Below, piece after piece: positions 16,337-24,795 of a DNA stretch of 64,000 bases. The DNA comes from Pseudanabaena sp. FACHB-2040 (GTDB taxonomy: Bacteria; Cyanobacteriota; Cyanobacteriia; Phormidesmidales; Phormidesmidaceae). Every line of letters begins with the position of its first letter. The stretch's first letter is position 1. The position numbers and the translations under genes are program-made. The notes under the pieces are model-generated. The model did not search any database and was not told the DNA's origin. It saw only the letters and a list, made by a program, of their open reading frames with translations. The stretch lies in assembly GCF_014696715.1 (NCBI RefSeq), contig NZ_JACJQO010000010.1, forward strand, positions 186,001 to 250,000. The letters run 5' to 3'.

Positions 16337-17917
16337 TTAAGCGGGCTGCAAAAAAGCGGCTGCTTCCACAGCAGTGGTAAAAATAGTGCTGCCTACCTGG
16401 AATTGCTCCATGTTTAGGATGGTTTGGCTCCAGCCCACTGGCTTACCAGCCACTTCTACAGCGCCAGTAATCTGCAAACCCTTATTGCCTTGGGCCATGA
16501 TGGTCATGGTGGCTGCATCAAAGAAATCTAGGAAGATTAGGTCTTTGCCCGCGCCACCGTCTATAGTGCCGTCGCCCCTGCCAGTGTTAAAGACATCGTT
16601 GCCTTTGCCTCCATAGATCAGCGCATCATCAAGGGCCAGGGTGGTACCGCTGATAGTAATCACATCATTACCATCGCCGCCGTTGACCTTTGACTGGGAC
16701 ACTCCATAGCCCAGCAAAAAGCTATCCCCAACCTGAGCCGAAATTCTAATCAAGTCATCTCCTCGACCGCCGTCAACCTGGGACTTGCTCACCCCAGAGG
16801 CTGTGCCGAGAATGGGGTTGCTTGACTTTGCGATCGCAGTAATGGCAATAACATCGTTGCCATCGCCGCCCCGCACGGTTGACTCGTTCACGGCAGTACT
16901 GCCGAGCCCAAGGCTCCCAAACGCAGAGCTAGAGATGGTAATAGTATCGTTGCCTTCGCCCATATCGATCGAGCCTCGGGAGAGGCCGATGCCTGATCCT
17001 CCGTTGCCACCACTACCGGTGCCAGAAATAGTGACCCGGTCGTTACCGCTACCGCCACTCACAGAGCCGCCATCAACTCCGGTACCGTTGGCTCCCCTGC
17101 CACTACCAAAGCCTGAAATGGTGATGACATCGTTGCCGCTGCCGCCGCTGACAGTCCCCCCCTGCAGGCCAAAACCATTGCCGCTAAAAACACCCCGGCT
17201 GTCCCCTAAAATGCGAATAGTGTCATTACCCCGACCTCCCTCGATAGAGGCTGCATAGACCCCTACGCTGGAGGCAGTATTGACGCCAGTGCTGATGCTC
17301 TTAACGGCAAGGGTGTCATTGCCGTTGCCGCCACTGACTTGGCCTCCATAAACCCCATAGACTTGGCCTGCTAGGCTGCCATTACCAGTGCTGCTAACGG
17401 TGATAGTATCGTTGCCGTTTTCTCCAAAGATTGCAGCCTTGTAGGTTCCATAACTTTCGGGCTGCTCTCCGCCTGCCACGCTGGTAATTTTTATGGCATC
17501 TCTGCCGTTACCGCCGAAAACCGAGGCTTGGTAAAGCCCATAGCTTTTAGCTAAGTTGGGGCTGGTTGCCTCGGCAAAAATAGAGAACGTATCGATCCCT
17601 GATCCGCCGCGAAGGGAGGCCCAGCGTACCCCATAGGCGAGGGCTTGCTCTGCCCCAGTGGCGTTGGCCTTAACTGTGAATACGTCATTGCCAGAACCCG
17701 CATCTAGCGAGCTGGACTTTATACCATCTGCCTTAGCGCTGCCCTCACTGGAGACTACAGTGGCCGTGCCTTTGATGGTGTCGTCACCACTAAAGGTAAC
17801 AATCGAGGCGTTGACGATCGCGGCTTCAGCCAGGTCTGTTAAACCAGAAAGCTCGACTATACCGGACAACAAATCTGCTCGGGGAGTTCCCTCTTGTCTT
17901 CCTGTTAGCTGGCTCAT
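16337..17917 (-). CDS. RTX-like calcium-binding repeat protein
   Basis: The protein of about 526 residues is built from roughly a dozen units of 30-33 residues. Each begins with one RTX-type Ca2+ nonapeptide (GGSGNDVITI, GGNGNDTLAV, GGRGNDTIRI, GGDGNDVITI). A variable Gly/Ser stretch follows, then a GVxxxxV-like strand. This differs from standard RTX proteins, where nonapeptides follow one another directly. No N-terminal signal peptide is visible, so export, if any, would be by type I secretion with an uncleaved C-terminal signal (inference; no transporter is nearby). ATG 17917 is chosen because GGGGAG lies six bases upstream; a TTG at 17923 is less likely. Confidence 0.85.
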   Translation of the reverse strand: MSQLTGRQEGTPRADLLSGIVELSGLTDLAEAAIVNASIVTFSGDDTIKGTATVVSSEGSAKADGIKSSSLDAGSGNDVFTVKANATGAEQALAYGVRWASLRGGSGIDTFSIFAEATSPNLAKSYGLYQASVFGGNGRDAIKITSVAGGEQPESYGTYKAAIFGENGNDTITVSSTGNGSLAGQVYGVYGGQVSGGNGNDTLAVKSISTGVNTASSVGVYAASIEGGRGNDTIRILGDSRGVFSGNGFGLQGGTVSGGSGNDVITISGFGSGRGANGTGVDGGSVSGGSGNDRVTISGTGSGGNGGSGIGLSRGSIDMGEGNDTITISSSAFGSLGLGSTAVNESTVRGGDGNDVIAITAIAKSSNPILGTASGVSKSQVDGGRGDDLIRISAQVGDSFLLGYGVSQSKVNGGDGNDVITISGTTLALDDALIYGGKGNDVFNTGRGDGTIDGGAGKDLIFLDFFDAATMTIMAQGNKGLQITGAVEVAGKPVGWSQTILNMEQFQVGSTIFTTAVEAAAFLQPA

Positions 17918-18201
17918 AATCAACTCCCCTTCCCAAAAATCGGTAGAACTACTTGAACCCTGTGAACCTTAGTCATAACGCTAGATATCGAGAATGCCTA
18001 TGCCCATTGCGATCGCAACACAAAACGTTATTGCTGTTGCATGGAGACGTTTCGGGCTGGAGTGAGCGGGCCAACCACTCCTAGATAGGGCTAAATCGAT
18101 AAGACTGCAAAAACTTTTTATACCGCCAGATAACTTCAACTTCTAGGTGGAAACGTTAGCCTAAAACAGCAAAATCCCAATCAGCAAAGAGATTTAGCTC
18201 C

Positions 18202-19269
18202 ATGACACCCCTCTTTCAGCCCCTCCAAATGCGAGGTGTGACCTTCCGAAATCGGATCGGCATGTCTCCCATGTGTCAGTATTCCAGTCAAGATGGGTTT
18301 GCTCATGAATGGCATCTCGTTCACCTGGTTAGCCGAGCGGTGGGGGGAGTGGGTCTAGTGTTTACAGAAGCAGCGGCTGTAGAGCCTAAGGGTAGAATTA
18401 CGCCTGCTGACTTGGGCATTTGGTCGGATGAGCATATCGAGATGCTTTCAAAAATTACAGCTCTGCTGAAAGGAACGGGAGCAGTCGCAGGTATCCAGCT
18501 AGCCCATGCAGGGAGAAAAGCGAGCTGCGCTAAGCCTTGGGAGGGAGGAAAGCCCCTTGCTGAAGACGAAAGTGGCTGGCGACCTGTCTTTGCACCCAGT
18601 GCCATTCCCTTTAATGAGAGCAGCCCTACACCTGAAGCACTTGATGCAGCCGGGATTGAGCAAGTCAAGCAGTCTTTTGTCAATGCAGCCCAAAGATCAC
18701 TAGAGGCCGGTTTTCAGGTAATTGAGATCCATGCTGCCCACGGTTATCTGCTGCATGAATTTCTCTCTCCCCTAAGCAATCAGCGCAGTGATGCGTATGG
18801 AGGAACCTTTGACAATCGGATTCGGCTCCTGATTGAGGTGGTGCAGTCTGTCAGAAAGACCATTCCCGACAGTACTCCGCTTTGGGTGCGCATCTCAGCC
18901 ACTGATTGGGCAGAAGGCGGTTGGGACATTGAACAGAGCGTACTGTTGAGCCAGAAGCTCAAGACGCTGGGAGTAGATGTTGTCGATTGCTCATCAGGAG
19001 GGCTGGTTCCTGGGGTGCGAGTACCTACAGGGCCAGGGTATCAAACTCCTTTTTGCGATCGCATTCGGCGAGAAGCAGATATTGACACTGCAGCGGTAGG
19101 CATGATCACTTCACCAGAGCAGGCAGACCATATTCTGCGAACTGGGCAGGCTGATATGGTGCTGCTAGGCAGAGAACTGCTGCGAGATCCCTACTGGGCG
19201 CATAGAGCCGCTAAAGTTCTTCAAGTAGATAGCCATAGCTATCCGGTACAGTACCAGAGAGCCTGGTAG
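18202..19269 (+). CDS. NADH:flavin oxidoreductase, Old Yellow Enzyme family (YqjM/NamA type)
   Basis: This is an FMN-dependent ene-reductase TIM barrel of 355 residues. The N-terminus NRIGMSPMCQYSSQDG, with Cys25 and Tyr27, is diagnostic of the thermophilic-like YqjM class. GIQLAHAGRKA, IHAAHGYLLHEFLSPLSNQR and the C-terminal VGMITSPEQAD and DMVLLGRELLRDPYW (FMN phosphate binding) are all present. It should reduce activated C=C bonds with NAD(P)H; the native substrate is unknown. It stands alone on the plus strand. Confidence 0.93.
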   Translation: MTPLFQPLQMRGVTFRNRIGMSPMCQYSSQDGFAHEWHLVHLVSRAVGGVGLVFTEAAAVEPKGRITPADLGIWSDEHIEMLSKITALLKGTGAVAGIQLAHAGRKASCAKPWEGGKPLAEDESGWRPVFAPSAIPFNESSPTPEALDAAGIEQVKQSFVNAAQRSLEAGFQVIEIHAAHGYLLHEFLSPLSNQRSDAYGGTFDNRIRLLIEVVQSVRKTIPDSTPLWVRISATDWAEGGWDIEQSVLLSQKLKTLGVDVVDCSSGGLVPGVRVPTGPGYQTPFCDRIRREADIDTAAVGMITSPEQADHILRTGQADMVLLGRELLRDPYWAHRAAKVLQVDSHSYPVQYQRAW

Positions 19270-19372
19270 CGCAGGAACTCGCCCATCAGAGCGATAAGTT
19301 TCCAGACCTGGCTTGTCGGATTATTTAAGCCGCTACCTCTTCCCCAATACCAGAATTTACAGGATTGCTGTC

Positions 19373-20437
19373 TCATAATCCCGACGGTCGAGCTTTGTAG
19401 TCGATCTCTTCTACCGGTACGTCTTCGCTGTCCCAATCGTCATACCGAAGCTGTAATCGCTTTTCTCCGGCATATTCCACCAGCTTGCCGCTGTACCGTT
19501 TGGCCTCGGTGCCCATGCTCTGAATTCGCACTTTGCCGTTAAACACTGTGGCGCGGGCAAGATAAACCACCAGGTCATCTCGCGAAGGGCGATTGACCGT
19601 CATACTGGCCGTAAGGTGCCCTAGTCCCCGCTCATCCATCTCTTGCGACAGGGCCATTGCAGTATTACGAATGCCCCGAATGGCGACAATGGCGGCTGCC
19701 ACCGCCATCGTGATATCGACCCCCTCTTCAGTCAAGATTTGCTGGCTCGACAGATATTGAAAATTTCGCTCTCCCAGGTCGTTGCGAATGCGGCGATGAA
19801 TAAAATTTTCGGGGTGGTAATGGCTCAGCGCTCCGACAATGGCACCACAGGCCGCACGCGGTTCGCGCCAGGGAGACTCTCGCGTTTTTCCGTAGACCTG
19901 TTTGCCATTCTCTCGCAATCGCCCTACATGGGTTTTGAGATCAATCGCGACCAGCGAAATAGACTGGGGGTTGCCTTCGTAAACGAGCTGTTTTAGGTGC
20001 TCATCTAACTCGTGGGCGACGGTTACGTGGGCCAGGGTGGCTCCATTATCGGTGCCGCCGCCAGCGGGGAAAAAGGCTTCTAGCTTCAGTTCACCGATTT
20101 CTGAGAGGGTGGCAAACCGGGAGGCTACCACATCACGGTAGCGTTTGGTGGCTTCGCCTTGGTGGATGCGATCGCCGCAGTTTGTATAGGCCAGGGTTGT
20201 CACTACACTGGGCAGGCTCATATCTGCCCCGCAGGCTTTCATGTCTGTAGGGCTGTCTGCCGCAAGCTGCAGTTCGTCTCGTAGGATCTGAAGACCGTTG
20301 ATTAGGGCATAGCGATCGCTAACGATCTCGTTGAGATAATTGTGATAAGCATTGCGCTCCATGCCAAAACTAGCGGAGAGCTGCCAAAACCGATCAACCC
20401 GCTTTTGGGTGGAGGCCGCATCAAAGGGCAGAGGCAT
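19373..20437 (-). CDS. conserved hypothetical protein
   Basis: The soluble protein of about 354 residues has no domain I can name. Recurrent features are many His/Asp/Glu residues in a central block (ATLAHVTVAHELDEHLKQL, GALSHYHPENFIHRRIRND) and an ordered-looking C-terminus ending in acidic strands. The ATG at 20437 has AGGA ten bases before it; a GTG at 20464 would add nine residues and lacks a good site. It is convergent with the Old Yellow Enzyme gene. Confidence 0.65.
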   Translation of the reverse strand: MPLPFDAASTQKRVDRFWQLSASFGMERNAYHNYLNEIVSDRYALINGLQILRDELQLAADSPTDMKACGADMSLPSVVTTLAYTNCGDRIHQGEATKRYRDVVASRFATLSEIGELKLEAFFPAGGGTDNGATLAHVTVAHELDEHLKQLVYEGNPQSISLVAIDLKTHVGRLRENGKQVYGKTRESPWREPRAACGAIVGALSHYHPENFIHRRIRNDLGERNFQYLSSQQILTEEGVDITMAVAAAIVAIRGIRNTAMALSQEMDERGLGHLTASMTVNRPSRDDLVVYLARATVFNGKVRIQSMGTEAKRYSGKLVEYAGEKRLQLRYDDWDSEDVPVEEIDYKARPSGL

Positions 20438-20773
20438 CGGTATCAAATCCTGGTGAAATGGCACGCCTTAAATGATGCCATTCTAGGCACAGGCCTAGCC
20501 TTTGCCCAGATGAAAAATTGCCAGCCTAAACCCTACTAGCCGGGTATAGCGTTAGCAGAATCTTGTAAAACCTCTGGGAAAATATTCTGTTTACCTGCGA
20601 AATGTAGGTAGCCGCTTTTCTGCATCTGAGTCTGAGAAACAAGCTGTCCTCATCCTCAAGGGGAGAACGGGGTTGCGATCGCACACCCCAATTGCGAAAG
20701 GTTGCAATTTTCTGGCGATGCCATTTCCTCTGCTAGAACCAGAGTACAAATCATCGGCCACAAGGAGATCGGG
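20438..20773. other. divergent intergenic region
   Basis: This region of about 336 bases separates the minus-strand hypothetical from the plus-strand ankyrin lipoprotein. It includes a HIP1-like site (GCGATCGCA near 20676) and probably both promoters. No gene or strong hairpin was seen. AAGGAG at 20762-20767 is the ribosome binding site of the next gene. Confidence 0.5.
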
Positions 20774-21445
20774 ATGGCTGGCATTCCTCAGCAAAGGCTT
20801 TTTTTCATCATGGGCCTCGTAAGTTTAAGCCTTGCAAGCTGTCAAACACCTCCAGAAGCAAATTTTCCTGAGCCTTCTACGAGTCCTGTATCAGTGGGTG
20901 CTGCCCCCGAAACTCCCGGATCTAATGCTGCAGCCAGCACACGGCCAACTCTGGATGATCGGCTATTGCAGGCGGTTCATGACAACGATCTAGCAGGAGC
21001 AGAAGCTGCCCTGTCAGAAGGCGCTAATCCTAATGCTGGAGGCTACATTGACGGTCATGCGCTGATGCACGCTGCCGCTAGAGGTCGTAGTGAGATGGTC
21101 AAGCTCTTGGTAGAGAGAGGCGCGAACGTCAACTTATATGGGGATGAAGGATATACCCCACTGGTAGAAGCTGTAAATCGAGGCTTTTACGAAATAGCTG
21201 AACATCTTTTGCAGCATGGAGCCGATCCCAATCAGCTTGCCGCTGGTAGAACCCCCCTGATGGATGCTGCTGCTGCAGGTCGTTCCGATTTGGTGAGGCT
21301 GTTGTTACAGCATGGCGCTAATCCAAATCTTCAATCCAGTGGGTCTGTGCTGGAGGAAGCTCGAACTCAGCGGCAGGAAACTCGAACTGGACAGCAAGCA
21401 TACGATGAGATTATTCAAATGCTGGTTGAGGCAGGTGCTCAGTAG
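20774..21445 (+). CDS. ankyrin-repeat lipoprotein
   Basis: Starting at ATG 20774, with AAGGAG six bases before it, gives a lipoprotein signal peptide: MAGIPQQRLFF, a hydrophobic stretch and the lipobox LASC, so Cys should be lipidated. A Pro/Ser/Ala-rich linker follows, then at least four ankyrin repeats (DNDLAGAEAALSEGANPNA, GRSEMVKLLVERGANVNL, GFYEIAEHLLQHGADPN, GRSDLVRLLLQHGANPN). It probably offers a protein-binding surface on a membrane. The upstream start at 20702 would hide the signal sequence and is rejected. Confidence 0.88.
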   Translation: MAGIPQQRLFFIMGLVSLSLASCQTPPEANFPEPSTSPVSVGAAPETPGSNAAASTRPTLDDRLLQAVHDNDLAGAEAALSEGANPNAGGYIDGHALMHAAARGRSEMVKLLVERGANVNLYGDEGYTPLVEAVNRGFYEIAEHLLQHGADPNQLAAGRTPLMDAAAAGRSDLVRLLLQHGANPNLQSSGSVLEEARTQRQETRTGQQAYDEIIQMLVEAGAQ

Positions 21446-21731
21446 CTGACTTAGTGCGATCGCACTTCGCATTTTTTATTTGCCTATTTTGCCCTAGCTT
21501 TCAAGACTTTTTTGAATACGGTTGAACTCACTGAACTGTTCTGATACCGTTTTAGATGCAGGGAGAGCCTAGACGGGAGAAAGGAAAGCTTGGACCCTTT
21601 CCAATCCCCCTAACGCTCCCAATCTAATGCAGGTAGAAAGGAAGCGCTAGGCTCATTTTAGCCCTAGTGCCCATCTTCATACCTTCTTGGAGCCCTAGAG
21701 GTCTCCCTGTTTTCTTTTAGAAGGTAGGAAC

Positions 21732-21968
21732 ATGATCACTAGCAAAACTGAATTACTGCGCTCCATTCCGGTTCTCTCTAGCCAGGAAACGCTTAAGCAC
21801 ATCCTCATTGGGGATTACGGAGCGATCATTGCAACGCAAAAACTGCTGGCTACTTTGAATTACGCTGACAAGACTTTTTGGACTCAGCCACAACCCATAG
21901 GAACGACTGGCGAGTACATCAGTGTCTTGATTAAACGGAGCGCTCCAAACCAAGACATCAAAAGCTAA
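21732..21968 (+). CDS. small hypothetical protein
   Basis: The 78-residue protein has no recognised domain and no membrane segment. GAAGGTAGG stands a few bases before the ATG and a terminator hairpin follows, which supports a real monocistronic gene. The preceding 286 bases (21446-21731) contain no other gene. Confidence 0.55.
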   Translation: MITSKTELLRSIPVLSSQETLKHILIGDYGAIIATQKLLATLNYADKTFWTQPQPIGTTGEYISVLIKRSAPNQDIKS

Positions 21969-21996
21969 AACCGCGCCCTAATTCCAGAAATCGAAG

Positions 21997-22027
21997 CCCT
22001 TCTCATGATTTGAGAGGGGTTTCCTTT
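21997..22027 (+). terminator. terminator after the small hypothetical gene
   Basis: CCCTTCTCA and TGAGAGGGG pair over nine bases (one G-T) with a five-base loop, followed by TTTCCTTTT. It lies about 30 bases after the stop at 21968. Confidence 0.75.
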
Positions 22028-22148
22028 TAGAAGGATTGGGGAACTTTGTTTAGAAGGGATTATTACGTATCGATATTGAGGAAATGGTAGTAATGAATAG
22101 TAATGGCGAGTTGATATGCTAGGAGCATCAAGCATTGCAGCCAAATCG

Positions 22149-22445
22149 ATGAACTGTCCTAAGTGCCAATCTCCTCAAATCATCAAATACGGACATACCC
22201 ATTACGGCAAACTCCGATTCCGGTGCCAGGATTGTGGACGGCAATTTGTTGAGGGGGCAACCCGGCAACCGATTGATGAGACGACTCGCCAATTGATTGA
22301 TAAGTTGTTGCTCGAACGCCTAGCACTGGCAGCGATTGCACGGGTGACAGGTGTTTCTCAACGGTGGTTGCAAATGTATGTCAATCAGAAGTTCTACCAA
22401 ACGCCGAGAACCATCGAAGTCACCCAAAAAAACCGGGACGGCTGA
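22149..22445 (+). CDS. insA: IS1 InsA-like DNA-binding protein
   Basis: The small basic protein begins MNCPKCQSPQIIKYG and has the InsA zinc-finger pattern (CPKC ... CQDC) followed by a helix-turn-helix (AAIARVTGVSQRWLQMYV). In IS1, InsA binds the terminal repeats. Near its end the run A7 (22426-22432) is the slippery site for the -1 frameshift that makes the InsAB transposase. The start at 22149 is preferred to ATG 22116, since IS1 InsA proteins begin just before the first CxxC. Confidence 0.8.
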   Translation: MNCPKCQSPQIIKYGHTHYGKLRFRCQDCGRQFVEGATRQPIDETTRQLIDKLLLERLALAAIARVTGVSQRWLQMYVNQKFYQTPRTIEVTQKNRDG

Positions 22446-22854
22446 CGATTCAGCTCGATGAGATGTGGTCTTTTGTTGGCTCTAAAGCGAACAAGCAGTG
22501 GATTTGGTTAGCCATGGATGCCGATAGCCGTGAAATTGTTGGGGTATTTGTCGGTGCACGTTCTCGGCAAGGCGCAAAAGGACTCTGGCAATCCTTACCA
22601 CCGGTTTATCGTCAGTGCGCGATCTGCTACACCGATTTCTGGGAGGCTTATGAGGGGGTACTTCCCAGCAAGCGGCATCGAGCAGTTGGCAAAGAAACGG
22701 AAAAACCAGTTACATTGAGCGATTCAACAACACCTTGCGACAGCGAGTAGGACGCTTAGTTCGTAAGACCTTGTCGTTCTCCAAAAAGTTGAGTAATCAC
22801 GTTGGTGCAATTTGGTATTTTGTGCATCATTACAATGCCTCTTTGCGTTCTTAA
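22433..22854 (+). pseudogene. insB: IS1 insB transposase frame, broken by a 1-base deletion
   Basis: Read in the -1 frame after the A7 slip, the sequence gives PGRLTIQLDEMWSFVGSKAN and continues through YTDFWEAY, containing the first two Asp of the DDE site. Around 22698-22701 one base is missing (ACGGAAAAACC in place of the expected ACGGGAAAAACC). The frame then runs to a premature stop at 22750. Beyond the deletion the correct frame resumes as SYIERFNNTLRQRV and continues to NASLRS and TAA at 22854. The Glu of the DDE triad (in ERFNN) is thus cut off from the rest. The element should be unable to transpose by itself. Confidence 0.85.
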
Positions 22855-23022
22855 CCATTACTATTCTTTACTACCCAAAAAGGATTATGTCTCGGCTGAT
22901 CAGTATGAGCAAATAGGTCAATGCTTAGCCGCTAGTTAACCACTATGGGGGCAGGGTTAATCATTCATCCTGCCCCTTTCCCTTTGCTTAATTTATTTCA
23001 TGAAACCAAAGAAGACTTCACC

Positions 23023-23358
23023 ATGCTGTTTGACCTACAACAATGCACCGCCACACCAGCCGCTCTAGATGTTTTAGAACAAGCGGGTATTTCCCCTAAC
23101 GATCTACTCAAACGCCATGTTTCAGGCGATTTTGGTAAGGCTGGGCACTATAACGACATTTTGCCAGAGCTGACCAAAGAAGAAATTTCTCTGCAAGCGC
23201 TAGCCACTAGCGACGATGGCAAACTCAATGCGATCGCCATCAAAACTGGCGACGGTCAGATCATGTCTTACTACTGCATCAATGGTGAAGATGTTTGGGT
23301 AAGTACTTACTTGGATGAGGAAGGTTATACAACCATCCTGCTACCCAGTGATTACTAA
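23023..23358 (+). CDS. small hypothetical protein between the two IS elements
   Basis: From ATG 23023 the product is about 111 residues (MLFDLQQCTATPAALDVLEQ and onward), containing RHVSGDFGKAGHYNDILPEL and ending TTILLPSDY. The arrangement 'HVSGDFG ... TTILLPxxY' resembles small plasmid- and island-borne proteins of unknown role, sometimes mislabelled as restriction subunits. That comparison is from memory and unverified. The longer start at 22945 has no support. Its location inside the accessory region fits a mobile-element passenger gene. Confidence 0.55.
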   Translation: MLFDLQQCTATPAALDVLEQAGISPNDLLKRHVSGDFGKAGHYNDILPELTKEEISLQALATSDDGKLNAIAIKTGDGQIMSYYCINGEDVWVSTYLDEEGYTTILLPSDY

Positions 23359-23674
23359 ATAATTTCCATAGGGCGATTCTTTATAGCTGCTCTGTTGATA
23401 CTTTTAGGTTTCTATGGTTGAAACCAAATTTTGAGCTTTTCCCTAGCTTGATCGACGTGCTCCTGCTTAATATGAACTGCAACCATAGCAAAGGCAGAAG
23501 CAAGCATTCCAAAGTCGTCGGTATAACCAGCAACTGGGGTAATGTCAGGAATTGCATCTAGGGGAAGGATGAAATACCCTAGGGCACCAACAATTACAGT
23601 TTTAGCCCAGGCTGGGGTATCGCGATCGCAAAAACAGTAATAAAGGGTTAAGACCTTTTCTGTAATCGGTAGTC

Positions 23675-24097
23675 CTAAAGAGGTAAGGATGCGTTGTAGT
23701 GGTGGATAAAGAACCAGATAGCACCAATGTGATTCTCCAGTTTCTTGGAAAATGAAAGGGTCTTGCGAACCAACCTTGAAACTCGCTGCCGCAGGGTGCA
23801 GTTAAAGCGCTCAATATGATTTGTTTGCCCACTGTCTTTGCCTACAGCACGATGCCGCTTACTCGGTAAGACCGCTTGATAGGCCTGCCAGAAGTCGCTG
23901 TAGCAGACGGCGCACTGACGATAGACCGGGGGCAAAGAAGAGCAGAGGGCTTTGGCTCCCTCCTGGCTGCGATCACCGATGTGAACGCCCACAATCTCAC
24001 GTGTGCTGCGGTCGAGGGCCAGCCAAATCCACTGTTTGTTCGCTTTGTTAGCCACAAACGACCAGGCCTCGTCGCACTCAAGCGTCAAGCGCCCCTT
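23675..24097 (-). CDS. insB: IS1 InsB transposase portion, copy 2
   Basis: Read in the -1 frame after the A7 slip it continues KGRLTLECDEAWSFVANKAN and keeps all three acidic residues of the IS1 DDE site: Asp in ECDEAW, Asp in YSDFWQAY and Glu in NHIERFN. It ends NASLPL and TAG without any internal stop. The complete InsAB' fusion should therefore be functional, which agrees with the intact terminal repeats and target duplication. Confidence 0.88.
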   Translation of the reverse strand, partial: KGRLTLECDEAWSFVANKANKQWIWLALDRSTREIVGVHIGDRSQEGAKALCSSLPPVYRQCAVCYSDFWQAYQAVLPSKRHRAVGKDSGQTNHIERFNCTLRQRVSRLVRKTLSFSKKLENHIGAIWFFIHHYNASLPL

Positions 24098-24393
24098 TTT
24101 TTGGCGCTGACCTCCAGTTGTCGGGGCACCTGCCCATATTTAGCATTGACGTATTGCTGGAGCCACACTTCTGAGACCTCGGCTACTCTAGCGATGCCGG
24201 CAAGCGGGATCTTCTCAAGCAGGAGCTTGTCAATCAGTCGTTTGGTGGCTTCATCGATAATCTTATTCTGGGGGTCTTGAACGAACTGGCGACCACAGTC
24301 GTTGCACTTATGGTTTTGCTTGCCATTATGGATCTTGCCGTTTTTGACAGTGTTTTTGGAGGAGCAACTGGGGCAGTGGAGGAGTCTTAATGA
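24085..24393 (-). CDS. insA: IS1 InsA-like DNA-binding protein, copy 2
   Basis: It begins at ATG 24393 (MSLRLLHCPSCSSKNTVKNG) and has the CPSC and CNDC zinc-finger pairs and the helix-turn-helix AGIARVAEVSEVWLQQYV. An upstream in-frame ATG at 24426 would add residues before the first CxxC and is less likely. The frame ends at TGA just after a seven-A slippery run (24102-24096 on this strand), the standard site for a -1 shift into insB. Confidence 0.85.
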   Translation of the reverse strand, partial: SLRLLHCPSCSSKNTVKNGKIHNGKQNHKCNDCGRQFVQDPQNKIIDEATKRLIDKLLLEKIPLAGIARVAEVSEVWLQQYVNAKYGQVPRQLEVSAKKRGA

Positions 24394-24795
24394 CATTGGT
24401 AACTTTAAGTGGCACCATCCCAGCATTACGGCTTCAACAGCTATTGCCGCATCCGACCTCAGCTAGAGTTTGGCTATCCTTACCTCTTTGGCACTACCCT
24501 GTAATCTCCTTCCCTGCAGAGGCAGCAACAGCCTTTATCTTCTTCCAGAAGGAATTATCTGAATAATGACGGTTATATTCTTCCATATGCTGGTTAACGC
24601 CTTGCCTTGCATAGCTCTCTATACCTATAGAAAGCCAACTAACAGGAGGCTGATCAGCATTAATTGCTAAACCACATCAAATCTTCACCAACAGAGCAAT
24701 TGTGCTCATAAATTTTATGAAACTGCCAAGTTCCGTTTATAACCCTTTTCGGAACTTTCCGCCTATTTAGCCACAACACTATAGGAGTTTGAGGG

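Larger units (their letters stand above)
22086..22875 (+). mobile_element. IS1-family insertion sequence, copy 1 (decayed)
   Basis: The terminal inverted repeats are 22086-22106 (GGTAGTAATGAATAGTAATGG) and 22855-22875, which match in inverted orientation at 20 of 21 bases. They enclose insA and an insB reading frame, giving a 790-bp element. The flanking octamers (GAGGAAAT and CAAAAAGG) differ, so no target duplication is visible. The insB frame carries a single-base deletion. The right flank, read on the plus strand to 22939, encodes KKDYVSADQYEQIGQCLAAS and stop, possibly the tail of a gene whose start has been lost. Confidence 0.88.
23668..24498 (-). mobile_element. IS1-family insertion sequence, copy 2 (intact, with target duplication)
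   Basis: The left end GGTAGTCCTAAAGAGGTAAG and the right end (reverse strand GGTAGTGCCAAAGAGGTAAG) form 23-bp terminal repeats matching at 21 positions. Both are flanked by the direct repeat CTGTAATC (23660-23667 and 24499-24506), a perfect 8-bp target duplication. The element is 831 bp and encodes insA and insB on the minus strand. Its terminal repeats and proteins differ clearly from copy 1, so the two are different IS1-family members, not duplicates of each other. Confidence 0.93.
23412..24586 (-). pseudogene. DUF1232/YkvA gene interrupted by an IS1-family element
   Basis: The 5' part (24586 down to 24499) and the 3' part (23659 down to 23412) join, with one copy of the target duplication, into a 336-base in-frame ORF of 111 residues. 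The joined product starts MEEYNRHYSDNSFWKK. It carries the DUF1232 core CDRDTPAWAKTVIVGALGYF then LPLDAIPDITPVAGYTDDFG, and ends at IWFQP. DUF1232 proteins are small membrane-associated proteins of unknown function. The insertion falls after codon 29, so no full-length product can be made. The clean rejoining shows the insertion is recent or at least undamaged. Confidence 0.88.

Noticed and set aside
16785-17258. 157-codon plus-strand frame antisense to the RTX-like gene
   Set aside because: It is the complement of the Gly-Asn-Asp repeats and reads as a Pro/Leu-rich low-complexity stretch; not a real gene.
23602-23832. 76-codon minus-strand frame across the IS end
   Set aside because: It is in a different frame from both the transposase and the DUF1232 tail, and crosses the element border; the other frames are clearly the real ones.
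22086-24498. The two IS1 elements as a composite transposon or recent duplicates
   Set aside because: Their terminal repeats and transposase sequences differ clearly and one is defective; they are independent insertions.
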